A stretch of DNA of 64,000 nucleotides, taken from Streptomyces caelestis (GTDB taxonomy: Bacteria > Actinomycetota > Actinomycetes > Streptomycetales > Streptomycetaceae). Below, one piece after another: positions 44,538 to 53,198 of this stretch. The notes under the pieces are model-generated. The model did no database searches. It worked only from the letters and a program-made list of their open reading frames with translations, and was not told where the DNA came from. Position 1 is the first letter of the stretch. Each line of letters begins with the position of its first letter. Where the stretch lies: positions 124,001 through 188,000 of the forward strand of contig NZ_LGCN01000265.1 in the NCBI RefSeq assembly GCF_001279005.1, written 5' to 3'. Made by a program: the position numbers and the translations under genes.

Positions 44538-44729
44538 GTGAAGACGACGATGATGTTCCACAAGATCGCCAACCCGCGGCGCACCACGCTGGCCCACCTG
44601 GACGGCGCGGACGAACTGCAGACGCCGGTCCAGCAGGAGCACACCGTCGACCTCCCGGCCCAGACTGCCAACCCCAAGCGCACCGTCCTCATGGAGATCC
44701 CGGTCGCGGCCGACGCCGCCGCGAAGTGA
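44538..44729 (+). CDS. Small conserved-looking protein of unknown function
   Basis: 63-residue protein: KTTMMFHKIANPRRTTLAHL, then a charged middle with QEHTVDLPAQTANPKRTVLM and an alanine-rich end. Third codon positions are strongly G/C and a strong terminator follows, both supporting a real gene. GTG at 44538 is the likely start (ATG at 44550 and 44553 are alternatives). I do not recognise a family; the two halves share a weak ANPxRT repeat (ANPRRT and ANPKRT). Confidence 0.6.
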   Translation: MKTTMMFHKIANPRRTTLAHLDGADELQTPVQQEHTVDLPAQTANPKRTVLMEIPVAADAAAK

Positions 44730-44775
44730 CACCGGTCCATACGGACGCCGGCCGCGAAACGCTCAAGGCCGCCGG

Positions 44776-44813
44776 ACGAGGGGCGCCCCCACGACCACGG
44801 GGGCGCCCCTCGT
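44776..44813 (+). terminator. Terminator after the 63-residue gene
   Basis: Perfect 15-bp stem ACGAGGGGCGCCCCC (44776-44790) with GGGGGCGCCCCTCGT (44799-44813), loop 8 bases, then a short T run. Confidence 0.85.
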
Positions 44814-44892
44814 TGCTGCGTGGGGCGAGGACCCCTGCGCGTTAGCCTGGAGCGTCAGACTTCAGCCGATCGGTCAAGGGGACAAGCATCCC

Positions 44893-45678
44893 GTGCGCAT
44901 CGCCAGATTCTCCATCGACGGGAACGTCGCCTTCGGCGCGGTCGAGGGCGACCGCCAGGACGAACTCGTCCTGGACATCATCAAGGGCATCCCGTTCGCG
45001 GACTTCGAGCTCTCCGGCACCAAGGTCCCGCTGAGCAAGGTCAGGCTGCTGCCCCCGGTGCTCCCCAACAAGGTCGTCGCCTTCGGCCGCAACTACGCCG
45101 ACCACGCGAAGGAGCTGGGCAACGAGGTACCCGACGCCCCCTTCGCCTTCTTCAAGCCCTCCACCTCGGTGATCGGCCCCGGCGACGAGATCCAGTACCC
45201 CTCCTTCTCCCAGGAGGTGCACCACGAGGCCGAGCTGGCCGTGGTGATCGGCCGGATGTGCCGCGAGGTCCCGCGCGAGCGCGTCAAGGACGTGGTCTTC
45301 GGCTACACCTGCGCCAACGACATCACCGCGCGCGACGTCCAGAAGCGCGAGAAGCAGTGGGCGCGGGCCAAGGGCTTCGACACCTCCTGTCCGCTCGGCC
45401 CCTGGGTGGAGACGGACATCGACATCGCCGCCGCGGGCGACCTGACCATCCAGCTCACGGTCAACGGCGCCCAGCGCCAGCTCGGCCGCACCAGCGAGAT
45501 GATCCACTCCATCGAGGACCTGATCGTCAACATCTCCGAGGCCATGACCCTGCTCCCGGGCGACGTCATCCTCACGGGCACCCCGGCTGGGGTCGGCCCC
45601 CTCAACGTCGGCGACGAGGTCGCCGTCACCATCGAAGGCATCGGCACTCTCACCAACAAGGTTGTCAAGCGTGGCTAG
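44893..45678 (+). CDS. Fumarylacetoacetate hydrolase family protein
   Basis: 261-residue FAH-family enzyme. Metal-binding and fold motifs: [34 protein letters not shown] (Glu ligands), [31 protein letters not shown] near the C-terminus. Members hydrolyse or isomerise beta-diketo acids (2-hydroxyhepta-2,4-dienedioate isomerase, oxaloacetate decarboxylase, acylpyruvase); the substrate is not assignable. GTG at 44893. Its last 8 bases overlap the gltX start, an arrangement implying translational coupling. Confidence 0.9.
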   Translation: MRIARFSIDGNVAFGAVEGDRQDELVLDIIKGIPFADFELSGTKVPLSKVRLLPPVLPNKVVAFGRNYADHAKELGNEVPDAPFAFFKPSTSVIGPGDEIQYPSFSQEVHHEAELAVVIGRMCREVPRERVKDVVFGYTCANDITARDVQKREKQWARAKGFDTSCPLGPWVETDIDIAAAGDLTIQLTVNGAQRQLGRTSEMIHSIEDLIVNISEAMTLLPGDVILTGTPAGVGPLNVGDEVAVTIEGIGTLTNKVVKRG

Positions 45679-47155
45679 CGCATCCGGCTCCCCCGTACGC
45701 GTCCGTTTCTGCCCGTCGCCCACCGGTAACCCCCATGTGGGCCTGGTCCGCACCGCCCTGTTCAACTGGGCGTTCGCCAAGCACCACGGCGGCACCCTGG
45801 TCTTCCGCATCGAGGACACCGACGCGGCCCGCGACTCCGAGGAGTCCTACGACCAGCTGCTCGACTCCATGCGCTGGCTGGGCTTCGACTGGGACGAGGG
45901 CCCCGAGGTCGGCGGCCCGCACGCGCCGTACCGCCAGTCGCAGCGCATGGACCTCTACAAGGACGTCGCGCGGAAGCTGCTCGACGCCGGCCACGCCTAC
46001 CACTGCTACTGCTCCCAGGAGGAGCTGGACAGCCGCCGCGAGGCCGCCCGCGCCGCCGGCAGGCCCTCCGGCTACGACGGCCACTGCCGCGAGCTGACCG
46101 GCGCCCAGGTCGAGGACTACAAGGCCCAGGGCCGCGAGCCGATCGTCCGCTTCCGGATGCCCGACGAGACGATCACCTTCACCGACCTGGTCCGCGGCGA
46201 GCTGACCTTCACCCCGGAGAACGTCCCGGACTACGGCATCGTCCGCGCCAACGGCGCCCCGCTGTACACACTGGTCAACCCGGTCGACGACGCCCTGATG
46301 GAGATCACCCACGTCCTGCGCGGCGAGGACCTGCTCTCCTCCACCCCGCGCCAGATCGCCCTCTACAAGGCGCTCACCGAGCTGGGCATCGCCCAGCGGA
46401 CCCCCGCCTTCGGACATCTGCCGTACGTGATGGGCGAGGGCAACAAGAAGCTCTCCAAGCGCGACCCGCAGTCGTCCCTCAACCTCTACCGCGAGCGCGG
46501 CTTCCTCCCCGAGGGCCTGCTCAACTACCTCTCCCTGCTCGGCTGGTCGCTCTCCGCCGACCAGGACGTCTTCTCCGTCGACGAGATGGTCGCGGCCTTC
46601 GACGTCACGGACGTGCAGCCGAACCCGGCCCGCTTCGACCTGAAGAAGTGCGAGGCGATCAACGGCGACCACATCCGCATGCTCGACGTGAAGGACTTCA
46701 CCGAGCGCTGCGCGCCCTGGCTCAAGGCCCCCTTCGCGCCCTGGGCCCCGGAGGCCTTCGACGAGGCCAAGTGGCAGGCCATCGCCCCGCACGCGCAGAC
46801 CCGCCTCAAGGTCCTCTCCGAGATCACGGACAACGTCGACTTCCTGTTCCTGCCGGAGCCGGTCCTCGACGAGGCGTCCTGGAACAAGGCCATGAAGGAG
46901 GGCTCCGACGCCCTGCTCCGCACGGCCCGCGAGAAGCTGGACGCGGCGGACTGGACGTCCCCCGAGTCCCTCAAGGAGGCCGTCCTGGCCGCCGGCGAGG
47001 CCCACGGCCTCAAGCTCGGCAAGGCCCAGGCCCCGGTCCGCGTCGCCGTCACCGGCCGCACGGTCGGCCTGCCGCTCTTCGAGTCCCTGGAGGTCCTGGG
47101 CAAGGAGAAGACGCTGGCCAGGATCGACGCGGCGCTGAGCAAGCTCACCGCGTAG
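45671..47155 (+). CDS. gltX: Glutamyl-tRNA synthetase
   Basis: 494-residue class I aminoacyl-tRNA synthetase. The HIGH-equivalent is [20 protein letters not shown], and the KMSKS-equivalent is [12 protein letters not shown]; no zinc-binding GlnRS-like domain is seen. In Streptomyces this enzyme is expected to charge both tRNA-Glu and tRNA-Gln, the latter corrected by GatCAB. GTG at 45671 overlaps the preceding gene and is preceded by AAGG; the open frame to 45662 (TTG) is less likely. Five Glu/Gln tRNA genes lie 0.9 kb downstream. Confidence 0.96.
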   Translation: MASASGSPVRVRFCPSPTGNPHVGLVRTALFNWAFAKHHGGTLVFRIEDTDAARDSEESYDQLLDSMRWLGFDWDEGPEVGGPHAPYRQSQRMDLYKDVARKLLDAGHAYHCYCSQEELDSRREAARAAGRPSGYDGHCRELTGAQVEDYKAQGREPIVRFRMPDETITFTDLVRGELTFTPENVPDYGIVRANGAPLYTLVNPVDDALMEITHVLRGEDLLSSTPRQIALYKALTELGIAQRTPAFGHLPYVMGEGNKKLSKRDPQSSLNLYRERGFLPEGLLNYLSLLGWSLSADQDVFSVDEMVAAFDVTDVQPNPARFDLKKCEAINGDHIRMLDVKDFTERCAPWLKAPFAPWAPEAFDEAKWQAIAPHAQTRLKVLSEITDNVDFLFLPEPVLDEASWNKAMKEGSDALLRTAREKLDAADWTSPESLKEAVLAAGEAHGLKLGKAQAPVRVAVTGRTVGLPLFESLEVLGKEKTLARIDAALSKLTA

Positions 47156-47165
47156 CCCGCAGGCC

Positions 47166-47209
47166 GTGCAGGGGCGGCGCCCGGAACCGTCCGGGCGCCG
47201 CCCCTGCAC
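47166..47209 (+). terminator. gltX terminator
   Basis: 19-bp perfect stem: GTGCAGGGGCGGCGCCCGG (47166-47184) with CCGGGCGCCGCCCCTGCAC (47191-47209), loop AACCGT. Confidence 0.9.
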
Positions 47210-47231
47210 GTTCCCCGGTACCGTCGGTCCC

Positions 47232-47966
47232 ATGGTGATCCGAGCAGTTGTCTGGGACGTCGACGACACGCTTTTCGACTACACCACCGCCGACCGCGAG
47301 GGCATGCGCGCCCACCTGGCGGCCGAAGGACTCCTCGCCGGGTACGGATCGGCCGAGGAGGCGCTGGAGCGCTGGCGGGAGGTGACCGAGCAGCAGTGGG
47401 CGCGGTTCGCCGCGCGGGAGGTGGACTTCGAGACGCAGCGGCGCGACCGCACCCGGGTCTTCCTGGGCCGGCCGGAGCTGACGGACGCCGAGGCCGACGA
47501 CTGGTTCCGGCGGTACGTCACGCACTACGAGTCCGCCTGGAGCCTCTTCCCGGACGTGCTGCCCGTCCTCGACGCCCTCGCCGCCAGTCACCGCCACGCC
47601 GTGCTCTCCAACTCCAGCCTCCAGGTCCAGGACCGCAAGCTGCGCGTCCTCGGCGTCCACGACCGCTTCGAGGCCATCCTGTGCGCCGCCGAGCTGGGCG
47701 TCTCCAAGCCCGAGGCCGGCGCGTTCCTCGCCGCCTGCGACGCGCTGGGGCTGCCCCCGGACCAGGTGGCGTACGTCGGCGACCACCCGGAGATCGACGC
47801 CCGGGGCGCCGCGGAGGCGGGACTGCTGTCGGTGTGGATCGACCGCGGGAAGGCGTGGGTGGCCGTCGAGCCGCCCATGGGGCCACGCCGTATCGCCTCT
47901 CTCTCCGAACTCCCGGCGGTACTCGCCGCCGATACTCGTTTTGGAGCCCCGTCCACCTTCGGGTAA
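47232..47966 (+). CDS. HAD-superfamily hydrolase
   Basis: 244-residue haloacid-dehalogenase-like phosphatase. Motif I VVWDVDDTLFDY (nucleophile Asp at residue 9, acid/base Asp two residues later), motif II VLSNSS, motif III Lys in GVSKPEAGAF and motif IV YVGDHPEIDARGAAEAG are all intact, with a helical C1 cap (residues 20-95). The substrate is unknown. ATG at 47232, 23 bases after the gltX terminator. Confidence 0.9.
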   Translation: MVIRAVVWDVDDTLFDYTTADREGMRAHLAAEGLLAGYGSAEEALERWREVTEQQWARFAAREVDFETQRRDRTRVFLGRPELTDAEADDWFRRYVTHYESAWSLFPDVLPVLDALAASHRHAVLSNSSLQVQDRKLRVLGVHDRFEAILCAAELGVSKPEAGAFLAACDALGLPPDQVAYVGDHPEIDARGAAEAGLLSVWIDRGKAWVAVEPPMGPRRIASLSELPAVLAADTRFGAPSTFG

Positions 47967-48058
47967 TGTTCTTCCTGCGCCGCGGGGGAGCGGGCCGGAA
48001 GGCCGGAACCCCCAAGCGCAGAACTAGAACAAGAACCCCTCAGGGGCTTGCGTTCCAG

Positions 48059-48130
48059 TGGCCTATGGTGTAATTGGCAGCACGACTGATTCTGGTTCAG
48101 TTAGTCTTGGTTCGAGTCCAGGTAGGCCAG
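48059..48130 (+). tRNA. tRNA-Gln (anticodon CTG)
   Basis: 72-base tRNA without encoded CCA. Acceptor TGGCCTA pairs with TAGGCCA, discriminator G; anticodon stem ACTGA/TCAGT encloses loop TTCTGGT with anticodon CTG at 48092-48094; T-arm contains GGTTCGAGTCC. Confidence 0.97.
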
Positions 48131-48170
48131 CTCGCAGAGCTCATCTGCACCTGCGGATCCGATCCGCAAA

Positions 48171-48243
48171 GCCCCCGTTGTGTAGCGGCCTAGCACGCTG
48201 CCCTCTCAAGGCAGTAGCGCCGGTTCGAATCCGGTCGGGGGTA
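48171..48243 (+). tRNA. tRNA-Glu (anticodon CTC)
   Basis: 73 bases, no CCA. Acceptor GCCCCCG with CGGGGGT (terminal G-U pair), discriminator A; anticodon stem CTGCC/GGCAG, loop CTCTCAA, anticodon CTC at 48205-48207. It differs from the two other Glu copies only by one base pair in the anticodon stem (CTGCC for CCGCC). Confidence 0.97.
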
Positions 48244-48272
48244 CTGGTTCCGATCATCTCGGGACTGCTAGG

Positions 48273-48345
48273 GCCCCCGTTGTGTAGCGGCCTAGCACGC
48301 CGCCCTCTCAAGGCGGTAGCGCCGGTTCGAATCCGGTCGGGGGTA
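48273..48345 (+). tRNA. tRNA-Glu (anticodon CTC), second copy
   Basis: Same as the first copy, except that the anticodon stem is CCGCC/GGCGG; anticodon CTC at 48307-48309. Confidence 0.97.
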
Positions 48346-48366
48346 CTGACTGGTCTAAACCATCAT

Positions 48367-48438
48367 TGGTCTATGGTGTAATTGGCAGCACGACTGATTC
48401 TGGTTCAGTTAGTCTTGGTTCGAGTCCAGGTAGACCAG
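48367..48438 (+). tRNA. tRNA-Gln (anticodon CTG), second copy
   Basis: As the first Gln copy but with acceptor TGGTCTA/TAGACCA, a compensated base-pair change (C-G to T-A). Anticodon CTG at 48400-48402. Confidence 0.97.
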
Positions 48439-48465
48439 CAGGATCCGCGGCGACGCGTGATCCAC

Positions 48466-48538
48466 GCCCCCGTTGTGTAGCGGCCTAGCACGCCGCCCTC
48501 TCAAGGCGGTAGCGCCGGTTCGAATCCGGTCGGGGGTA
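48466..48538 (+). tRNA. tRNA-Glu (anticodon CTC), third copy
   Basis: Identical to the second Glu copy; anticodon CTC at 48500-48502. Last gene of the five-tRNA cluster, followed by a terminator 6 bases later. Confidence 0.97.
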
Positions 48539-48544
48539 CACAGT

Positions 48545-48574
48545 GAAGGCCCTCCACCTCGGTGGAGGGCCTTC
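48545..48574 (+). terminator. tRNA cluster terminator
   Basis: GAAGGCCCTCCACC (48545-48558) pairs perfectly with GGTGGAGGGCCTTC (48561-48574); the inner pairs would open to give the loop. Confidence 0.85.
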
Positions 48575-48606
48575 GGCGTACCGGAACGGCACCGTACCCG
48601 GAACCG

Positions 48607-48644
48607 GGGAAGGGCCCGCCGCGGCGTTGAGGCGGGCCCTTCCC
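48607..48644 (-). terminator. ndgR terminator
   Basis: GGGAAGGGCCCGCC (48607-48620) pairs perfectly with GGCGGGCCCTTCCC (48631-48644), 22 bases beyond the ndgR stop on the minus strand. Confidence 0.75.
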
Positions 48645-48665
48645 ACGGGACGGTACGGACGGGGT

Positions 48666-49379
48666 TCAGGACCGGCGCAGCGCCTCGGACAGGCGGCCGG
48701 CGGCGTCGATGACGGCCTGGGCGTGCATCCGGCCCGGGTGACGGGACAGGCGCTCGATGGGGCCGGAGACCGAGACGGCGGCCACCACGCGGTTCGACGG
48801 CCCGCGCACCGGCGCGGAGACGGACGCCACGCCCGGCTCGCGCTCGCCGATCGACTGGGCCCAGCCCCGGCGTCGTACGCCCGAGAGGGCCGTCGCCGTG
48901 AACCGGGCGCCCTGCAGGCCCCGGTGCAGCCGCTCCGGCTCCTCCCAGGCCATCAGGATCTGCGCCGAGGAACCGGCCTTCATCGTCAGCGTGGAACCCA
49001 CCGGCACCGTGTCCCGCAGGCCCGAGAGGCGCTCCGCCGCGGCGACGCAGATGCGCATGTCGCCCTGGCGGCGGTAGAGCTGGGCGCTCTCGCCGGTCAC
49101 GTCGCGCAGGTGCGTGAGCACCGGGCCCGCCGTGGCGAGCAGCCGGTCCTCGCCCGCCGCCGCGGCCAGTTCGGCCAGGCGCGGGCCGAGGATGAAACGG
49201 CCCTGCATGTCGCGCGCCACCATGCGGTGGTGTTCCAGCGCCACGGCCAGGCGATGGGCCGTGGGTCGTGCCAGTCCGGTCGCCGCGACCAACCCCGCGA
49301 GGGTGGCCGGACCGGACTCCAGAGCGCTCAGGACGAGGGCTGCCTTGTCCAGAACGCCGACGCCGCTACTGTTGTCCAT
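48666..49379 (-). CDS. ndgR: IclR-family regulator NdgR
   Basis: 237-residue IclR-type regulator: N-terminal winged HTH ([40 protein letters not shown]) and C-terminal effector domain ([40 protein letters not shown]). Length, sequence and position divergent from leuCD identify NdgR (AreB/LtbR homologue), which controls leuCD and other amino acid genes. The ATG at 49379 has no ribosome site; AAGTAT lies 6 bases upstream, so the mRNA may be leaderless. The 27-bp palindrome at 49389 covers this promoter, implying autoregulation. Confidence 0.93.
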   Translation of the reverse strand: MDNSSGVGVLDKAALVLSALESGPATLAGLVAATGLARPTAHRLAVALEHHRMVARDMQGRFILGPRLAELAAAAGEDRLLATAGPVLTHLRDVTGESAQLYRRQGDMRICVAAAERLSGLRDTVPVGSTLTMKAGSSAQILMAWEEPERLHRGLQGARFTATALSGVRRRGWAQSIGEREPGVASVSAPVRGPSNRVVAAVSVSGPIERLSRHPGRMHAQAVIDAAGRLSEALRRS

Positions 49380-49388
49380 GCAACGATA

Positions 49389-49415
49389 CTTGCGTCTCAC
49401 TCTGTGAAACGCAAG
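49389..49415. promoter_or_regulatory. NdgR operator palindrome
   Basis: CTTGCGTCTCAC (49389-49400), three bases TCT, then GTGAAACGCAAG (49404-49415): 11 of 12 positions are inverted-repeat matches. It starts 10 bases upstream of the ndgR start and about 160 upstream of leuC, overlapping the likely ndgR promoter. IclR proteins bind such long palindromes. Confidence 0.75.
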
Positions 49416-49574
49416 TTCAATTTTCCGTGGAACCCGCCACTCTGGATGCACGGAAGCAACGCGGCCCGTGGACCACCGGGCCTGGCGGCGGACGCCCGGG
49501 AGCAGGGGTGCGGGCGCCGTCTCCCCACAGATCTAGTTGGGCCGGCGCACCATCTGCCGGCCGGAGGGACAGCG

Positions 49575-51005
49575 ATGGGTAGGACACTCGCGGAGAAGGT
49601 CTGGGACGACCACGTCGTCCGGCGCGCCGAGGGCGAGCCCGACCTCCTCTTCATCGATCTGCACCTGCTGCACGAGGTGACCAGCCCGCAGGCCTTCGAC
49701 GGCCTGCGCAAGAACGGCCGCCGGGTGCGCCGTCTCGACCTCACCATCGCCACCGAGGACCACAACACCCCCACCCTCGACATCGACAAGCCGATCGCCG
49801 ACCCGGTCTCCCGGGTCCAGCTGGAGACGCTGCGGAGGAACTGCGCCGAGTTCGGTGTCCGGCTGCACCCGCTGGGCGACGTAGAGCAGGGCGTCGTGCA
49901 CGTCGTCGGCCCGCAGCTGGGTCTGACCCAGCCCGGCATGACCGTCGTCTGCGGCGACTCGCACACCTCCACGCACGGCGCCTTCGGCGGACTCGCGTTC
50001 GGCATCGGCACCTCCCAGGTCGAGCACGTCCTGGCCACCCAGACGCTGCCGATGGCCCGCCCGAAGACCATGGCGATCACGGTCGACGGCGAACTGCCCG
50101 AGGGCGTCACGGCCAAGGACCTGATCCTGGCGATCATCGCGAGGATCGGCACCGGCGGCGGCCAGGGCTACGTCCTGGAGTACCGGGGCGAGGCCATCGA
50201 GAAGCTCTCGATGGAGGCCCGGATGACCATCTGCAACATGTCGATCGAGGCCGGCGCCCGCGCGGGCATGATCGCCCCCGACGAGACGACGTTCGCCTAC
50301 CTCGAGGGCCGTCCGCACGCCCCGAAGGGCGAGGACTGGGACGCGGCCGTCGCCTACTGGAAGACGCTGAGGTCCGACGAGGACGCCGTGTTCGACGCCG
50401 AGGTGGTCATCGAGGCCGCCGAGCTGTCGCCGTTCGTCACCTGGGGCACCAACCCGGGCCAGGGCGCCCCGCTTTCGGCGTCCGTCCCCGACCCTGCTTC
50501 GTACGAGGACGCCTCGGAGCGGCTCGCCGCCGAAAAGGCCCTGGAGTACATGGGGTTGGAGGCCGGCCAGGAGCTGCGCTCCATCGACGTGGACACCGTC
50601 TTCGTAGGTTCCTGCACCAACGGCCGCATCGAGGACCTGCGCGCCGCCGCGGACGTCATCAAGGGCCGCAAAGTCGCCGACGGCGTGCGGATGCTGGTCG
50701 TCCCGGGCTCCGCGCGGGTGGGTCTGCAGGCCGTCTCGGAGGGCCTGGACGTGGTCTTCAAGGAGGCCGGCGCCGAGTGGCGGCACGCGGGCTGCTCGAT
50801 GTGCCTGGGCATGAACCCCGACCAGCTCGCCCCCGGTGAGCGCTCCGCCTCCACCTCCAACCGCAACTTCGAGGGCCGGCAGGGCAAGGGCGGCCGCACC
50901 CACCTGGTGTCCCCGCAGGTCGCCGCCGCCACCGCGGTCCTCGGTCACCTGGCCTCCCCGGCCGACCTCGCCGCAGCCGACGCCCGTACGCCCGCTGGAG
51001 TCTGA
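49575..51005 (+). CDS. leuC: 3-isopropylmalate dehydratase large subunit
   Basis: 476-residue aconitase-family subunit that isomerises 2- to 3-isopropylmalate with LeuD. The 4Fe-4S cysteines are in [15 protein letters not shown] and [29 protein letters not shown] and the C-terminal [20 protein letters not shown] are typical. ATG at 49575 with GGAGGG 6 bases upstream. A 7-bp hairpin (GGCCGGC 49540-49546 with GCCGGCC 49556-49562) ends exactly at that ribosome site. The open frame upstream of 49575 is not homologous to LeuC. Confidence 0.96.
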   Translation: MGRTLAEKVWDDHVVRRAEGEPDLLFIDLHLLHEVTSPQAFDGLRKNGRRVRRLDLTIATEDHNTPTLDIDKPIADPVSRVQLETLRRNCAEFGVRLHPLGDVEQGVVHVVGPQLGLTQPGMTVVCGDSHTSTHGAFGGLAFGIGTSQVEHVLATQTLPMARPKTMAITVDGELPEGVTAKDLILAIIARIGTGGGQGYVLEYRGEAIEKLSMEARMTICNMSIEAGARAGMIAPDETTFAYLEGRPHAPKGEDWDAAVAYWKTLRSDEDAVFDAEVVIEAAELSPFVTWGTNPGQGAPLSASVPDPASYEDASERLAAEKALEYMGLEAGQELRSIDVDTVFVGSCTNGRIEDLRAAADVIKGRKVADGVRMLVVPGSARVGLQAVSEGLDVVFKEAGAEWRHAGCSMCLGMNPDQLAPGERSASTSNRNFEGRQGKGGRTHLVSPQVAAATAVLGHLASPADLAAADARTPAGV

Positions 51006-51011
51006 TCAGTC

Positions 51012-51605
51012 ATGGAAGCATTCACCACCCACACCGGCCGGGCCGTCCCGCTGCGCCGCAGCAACGTCGACACCGACCAGATCATCCCCGCCCACTGGCT
51101 CAAGAAGGTCACCCGGGACGGGTTCGAGGACGGACTGTTCGAGGCCTGGCGCAAGGACGCGTCCTTCATCCTCAACCAGCCCGAGCGCGCGGGCGCGACC
51201 GTGCTGGTCGCCGGCCCCGACTTCGGCACCGGCTCCTCCCGTGAGCATGCCGTCTGGGCGCTGCAGAACTACGGCTTCAAGACCGTGATCTCCTCCCGCT
51301 TCGCCGACATCTTCCGCGGCAACTCGCTGAAGAACGGCCTGCTGACGGTCGTCCTCGACCAGAAGACCGTGGACGCGCTGTGGGAGCTCACCGAAGCCGA
51401 CCCCACGGCGGAGATCACCGTCGACCTCCAGACCCGCGAGGTGCGCGCCGAGGGCGTCACCGCCTCCTTCGAGCTCGACGAGAACTCCCGCTGGCGGCTG
51501 CTGAACGGGCTCGACGACATCTCCATCACGCTGCGGAACGAGCCGGACATCGCCGCGTACGAGGCGAAGCGCCCGTCCTTCAAGCCGAGGACGCTCACGG
51601 CCTGA
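51012..51605 (+). CDS. leuD: 3-isopropylmalate dehydratase small subunit
   Basis: 197-residue swivel-domain partner of Leu[21 protein letters not shown] at the N-terminus and [20 protein letters not shown] near residue 70. ATG at 51012, six bases after the leuC stop; clearly co-transcribed. Confidence 0.96.
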   Translation: MEAFTTHTGRAVPLRRSNVDTDQIIPAHWLKKVTRDGFEDGLFEAWRKDASFILNQPERAGATVLVAGPDFGTGSSREHAVWALQNYGFKTVISSRFADIFRGNSLKNGLLTVVLDQKTVDALWELTEADPTAEITVDLQTREVRAEGVTASFELDENSRWRLLNGLDDISITLRNEPDIAAYEAKRPSFKPRTLTA

Positions 51606-51663
51606 CCCGCGCCGCGGCCGAAGTCCTCGCCAGAGGTCGACTTTCGGCCACCGGAACACCCCT

Positions 51664-51698
51664 CCCGTACCCCCGATCGCCCCGATCGGGGGTACGGG
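51664..51698 (+). terminator. leuCD terminator
   Basis: Perfect 15-bp stem CCCGTACCCCCGATC (51664-51678) with GATCGGGGGTACGGG (51684-51698), loop GCCCC. Confidence 0.85.
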
Positions 51699-51882
51699 CA
51701 TGTCCGCACCCATTCGGCTCCGCGCGCTTCCTTGAGGGCCTCCAACTTGCCACGTTAAGAAGGTGGTTGTTGGGGTACACGTGTCACGTGCCCGTGATCC
51801 ACGCGTGTGTCCGGACGGCCGTGAGAGGCGGCAGTTACCCCCTGCGCAGGCGACAACTCGCCCCAGATGGCACAATCTGTGC

Positions 51883-52113
51883 ATGGAACACGACGGCCAA
51901 CTCCAGCTCTATGCGGCGCTCGCGGTCCAGCTCAAGGAAGCGCACACGAAGGTGCGCGCACTGCAAGTCCCGGAGGGCGTACGGGTGGCGCTGACCCGGA
52001 AGCTGCTGGTCATTACGGCCGCGGCCAAACATGATCTCGCCGATGCGGCAAGGCGTCTGGAGCGGTTCACCGAGGACCTCGACGAGGGTCGATTCCCCGA
52101 AGGGGAACGCTGA
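51883..52113 (+). CDS. Small helical protein, probably leaderless
   Basis: 76-residue mostly helical protein (MEHDGQLQLYAALAVQLKEA ... ITAAAKHDLADAARRLERF) conserved at this position upstream of hupS in Streptomyces as far as I recall; function unknown. A -10-like CACAAT (51871-51876) ends 6 bases before the ATG and there is no ribosome site, the pattern of a leaderless mRNA. The open frame extending to 51763 is unlikely. Confidence 0.65.
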   Translation: MEHDGQLQLYAALAVQLKEAHTKVRALQVPEGVRVALTRKLLVITAAAKHDLADAARRLERFTEDLDEGRFPEGER

Positions 52114-52249
52114 ACCGGCCGGGACGACCGAGTCCGTTGCGGCACAAGGGTGATTAGCCCGTTTCGTGTTTGATTTGCGGTATATATCTGCCTAACGTGC
52201 GAAAAAGCTTGAACACTTTCGTTCTGGCGATGTCTCCGAAGGGGAAGAC

Positions 52250-52876
52250 GTGAACAAGGCGCAGCTCGTAGAAGCGATTGCCGACAAGGTGGGCGGCCGC
52301 CAGCAGGCCGCCGACGCCGTCGACCACGTACTGGACGCCATCGTCCGCGCGGTCGTCGCGGGGGAGCGGGTCTCGGTCACCGGCTTCGGTTCGTTCGAGA
52401 AGGTCGACCGCCCGGCCCGCTACGCCCGTAACCCCCAGACGGGCGAGCGGGTTCGGGTCAAGAAGACCTCCGTTCCGCGCTTCCGTGCGGGCCAGGGTTT
52501 CAAGGACCTGGTGAGCGGCTCGAAGAAGCTGCCGCGCGGTGGTGAGGTCTCGGTCAAGAAGGCGCCCAAGGGCAGCCTGAGCGGTGGCGCTTCGGCCACG
52601 GTCAAGAAGGCCGCCGCCAAGAAGACGACGGCGAAGAAGGCGGCGGCCAAGAAGACCGCCACCGCGAAGAAGGCCGCCACCAAGACGGCGGCGGCCAAGA
52701 AGACCACGGCCAAGAAGGCGCCCGCCAAGACCGCGGCGACGGCGAAGACCGCCGCCGCGAAGAAGACGACCGCCAAGAAGGCCCCGGCGAAGAAGGCGAC
52801 GGCCACGAAGGCGCCCGCCAAGAAGTCGACCGCGCGCAAGACCACCGCCAAGAAGACCACCACCCGCAAGAAGTAG
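52250..52876 (+). CDS. hupS: HU-family nucleoid protein with histone H1-like tail
   Basis: 208-residue HU fusion: residues 1-93 are a normal HU domain ([43 protein letters not shown]-binding arm, [14 protein letters not shown]), followed by about 100 residues of Lys/Ala/Thr repeats ([12 protein letters not shown]) like histone H1. This is the actinobacterial HupS/Hup2 type, important for spore nucleoid compaction. GTG at 52250 with GGGGAAGA upstream. The preceding 100 bases are unusually AT-rich, with a GGTATATATCTG stretch that is a candidate promoter. Confidence 0.95.
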   Translation: MNKAQLVEAIADKVGGRQQAADAVDHVLDAIVRAVVAGERVSVTGFGSFEKVDRPARYARNPQTGERVRVKKTSVPRFRAGQGFKDLVSGSKKLPRGGEVSVKKAPKGSLSGGASATVKKAAAKKTTAKKAAAKKTATAKKAATKTAAAKKTTAKKAPAKTAATAKTAAAKKTTAKKAPAKKATATKAPAKKSTARKTTAKKTTTRKK

Positions 52877-52920
52877 CGGGCCCTGGTCCGTCCCTTCGGA
52901 CAGAGCGGCACTCACGCACC

Positions 52921-52948
52921 GGGCCGGACTCCCTCGGGAGCCCGGCCC
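52921..52948 (+). terminator. hupS terminator
   Basis: GGGCCGG (52921-52927) pairs with CCGGCCC (52942-52948), extended inward by CTCC/GGAG after one mismatch; 45 bases after hupS. Confidence 0.7.
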
Positions 52949-52985
52949 GCGGTGTGTCCCGGGGCCTGTCCGGAGCGCCGGGCGG

Positions 52986-53189
52986 TCAGAACGTCTGGAG
53001 CGTCACCAGCGTGATCCGCCGGGCCCCGCCCTCGCCCTCGGTCTCGATGCGCACCCGCTGCCCGGGACGCAGCAGCAGCAGACCCCCCGCGTCGAACGCC
53101 GGGGCGTCGAAGGGCACCGGCGTGCCGTCGTCCAGGAGCACCTGACCGCTGCGGCTGTCGGGGTCGTAGGTGTACGCGGTGGCCTGCAT
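52986..53189 (-). CDS. Small OB-fold-like conserved protein
   Basis: 67-residue protein with a beta-rich pattern (ATAYTYDPDSRSGQVLLDDG, LLLLRPGQRVRIETEG, ITLVTLQTF) resembling a cold-shock/OB-type barrel, but without RNP motifs. ATG at 53189, nine bases after the cofC stop on the same strand, so it is probably its downstream partner. Function unknown to me. Confidence 0.7.
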   Translation of the reverse strand: MQATAYTYDPDSRSGQVLLDDGTPVPFDAPAFDAGGLLLLRPGQRVRIETEGEGGARRITLVTLQTF

Positions 53190-53198
53190 GCCGGCAGC

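Noticed and set aside
48058..48381. 107-codon frame across the tRNA cluster
   Set aside because: It repeats the same peptide three times only because it translates three tRNA-Glu genes.
49389..49415. Repeated palindromes as possible CRISPR
   Set aside because: Single palindrome; no regularly spaced direct repeats occur anywhere in the window.
48543..49574. In-frame extension of leuC upstream to 48543
   Set aside because: It runs through the ndgR gene and operator; [16 protein letters not shown] at 49575 is the conserved LeuC start and has its own ribosome site.
52620..52870. Tandem [12 protein letters not shown] repeat as a possible recombination or satellite array
   Set aside because: It is the normal lysine/alanine-rich tail of HupS, with irregular codon use.
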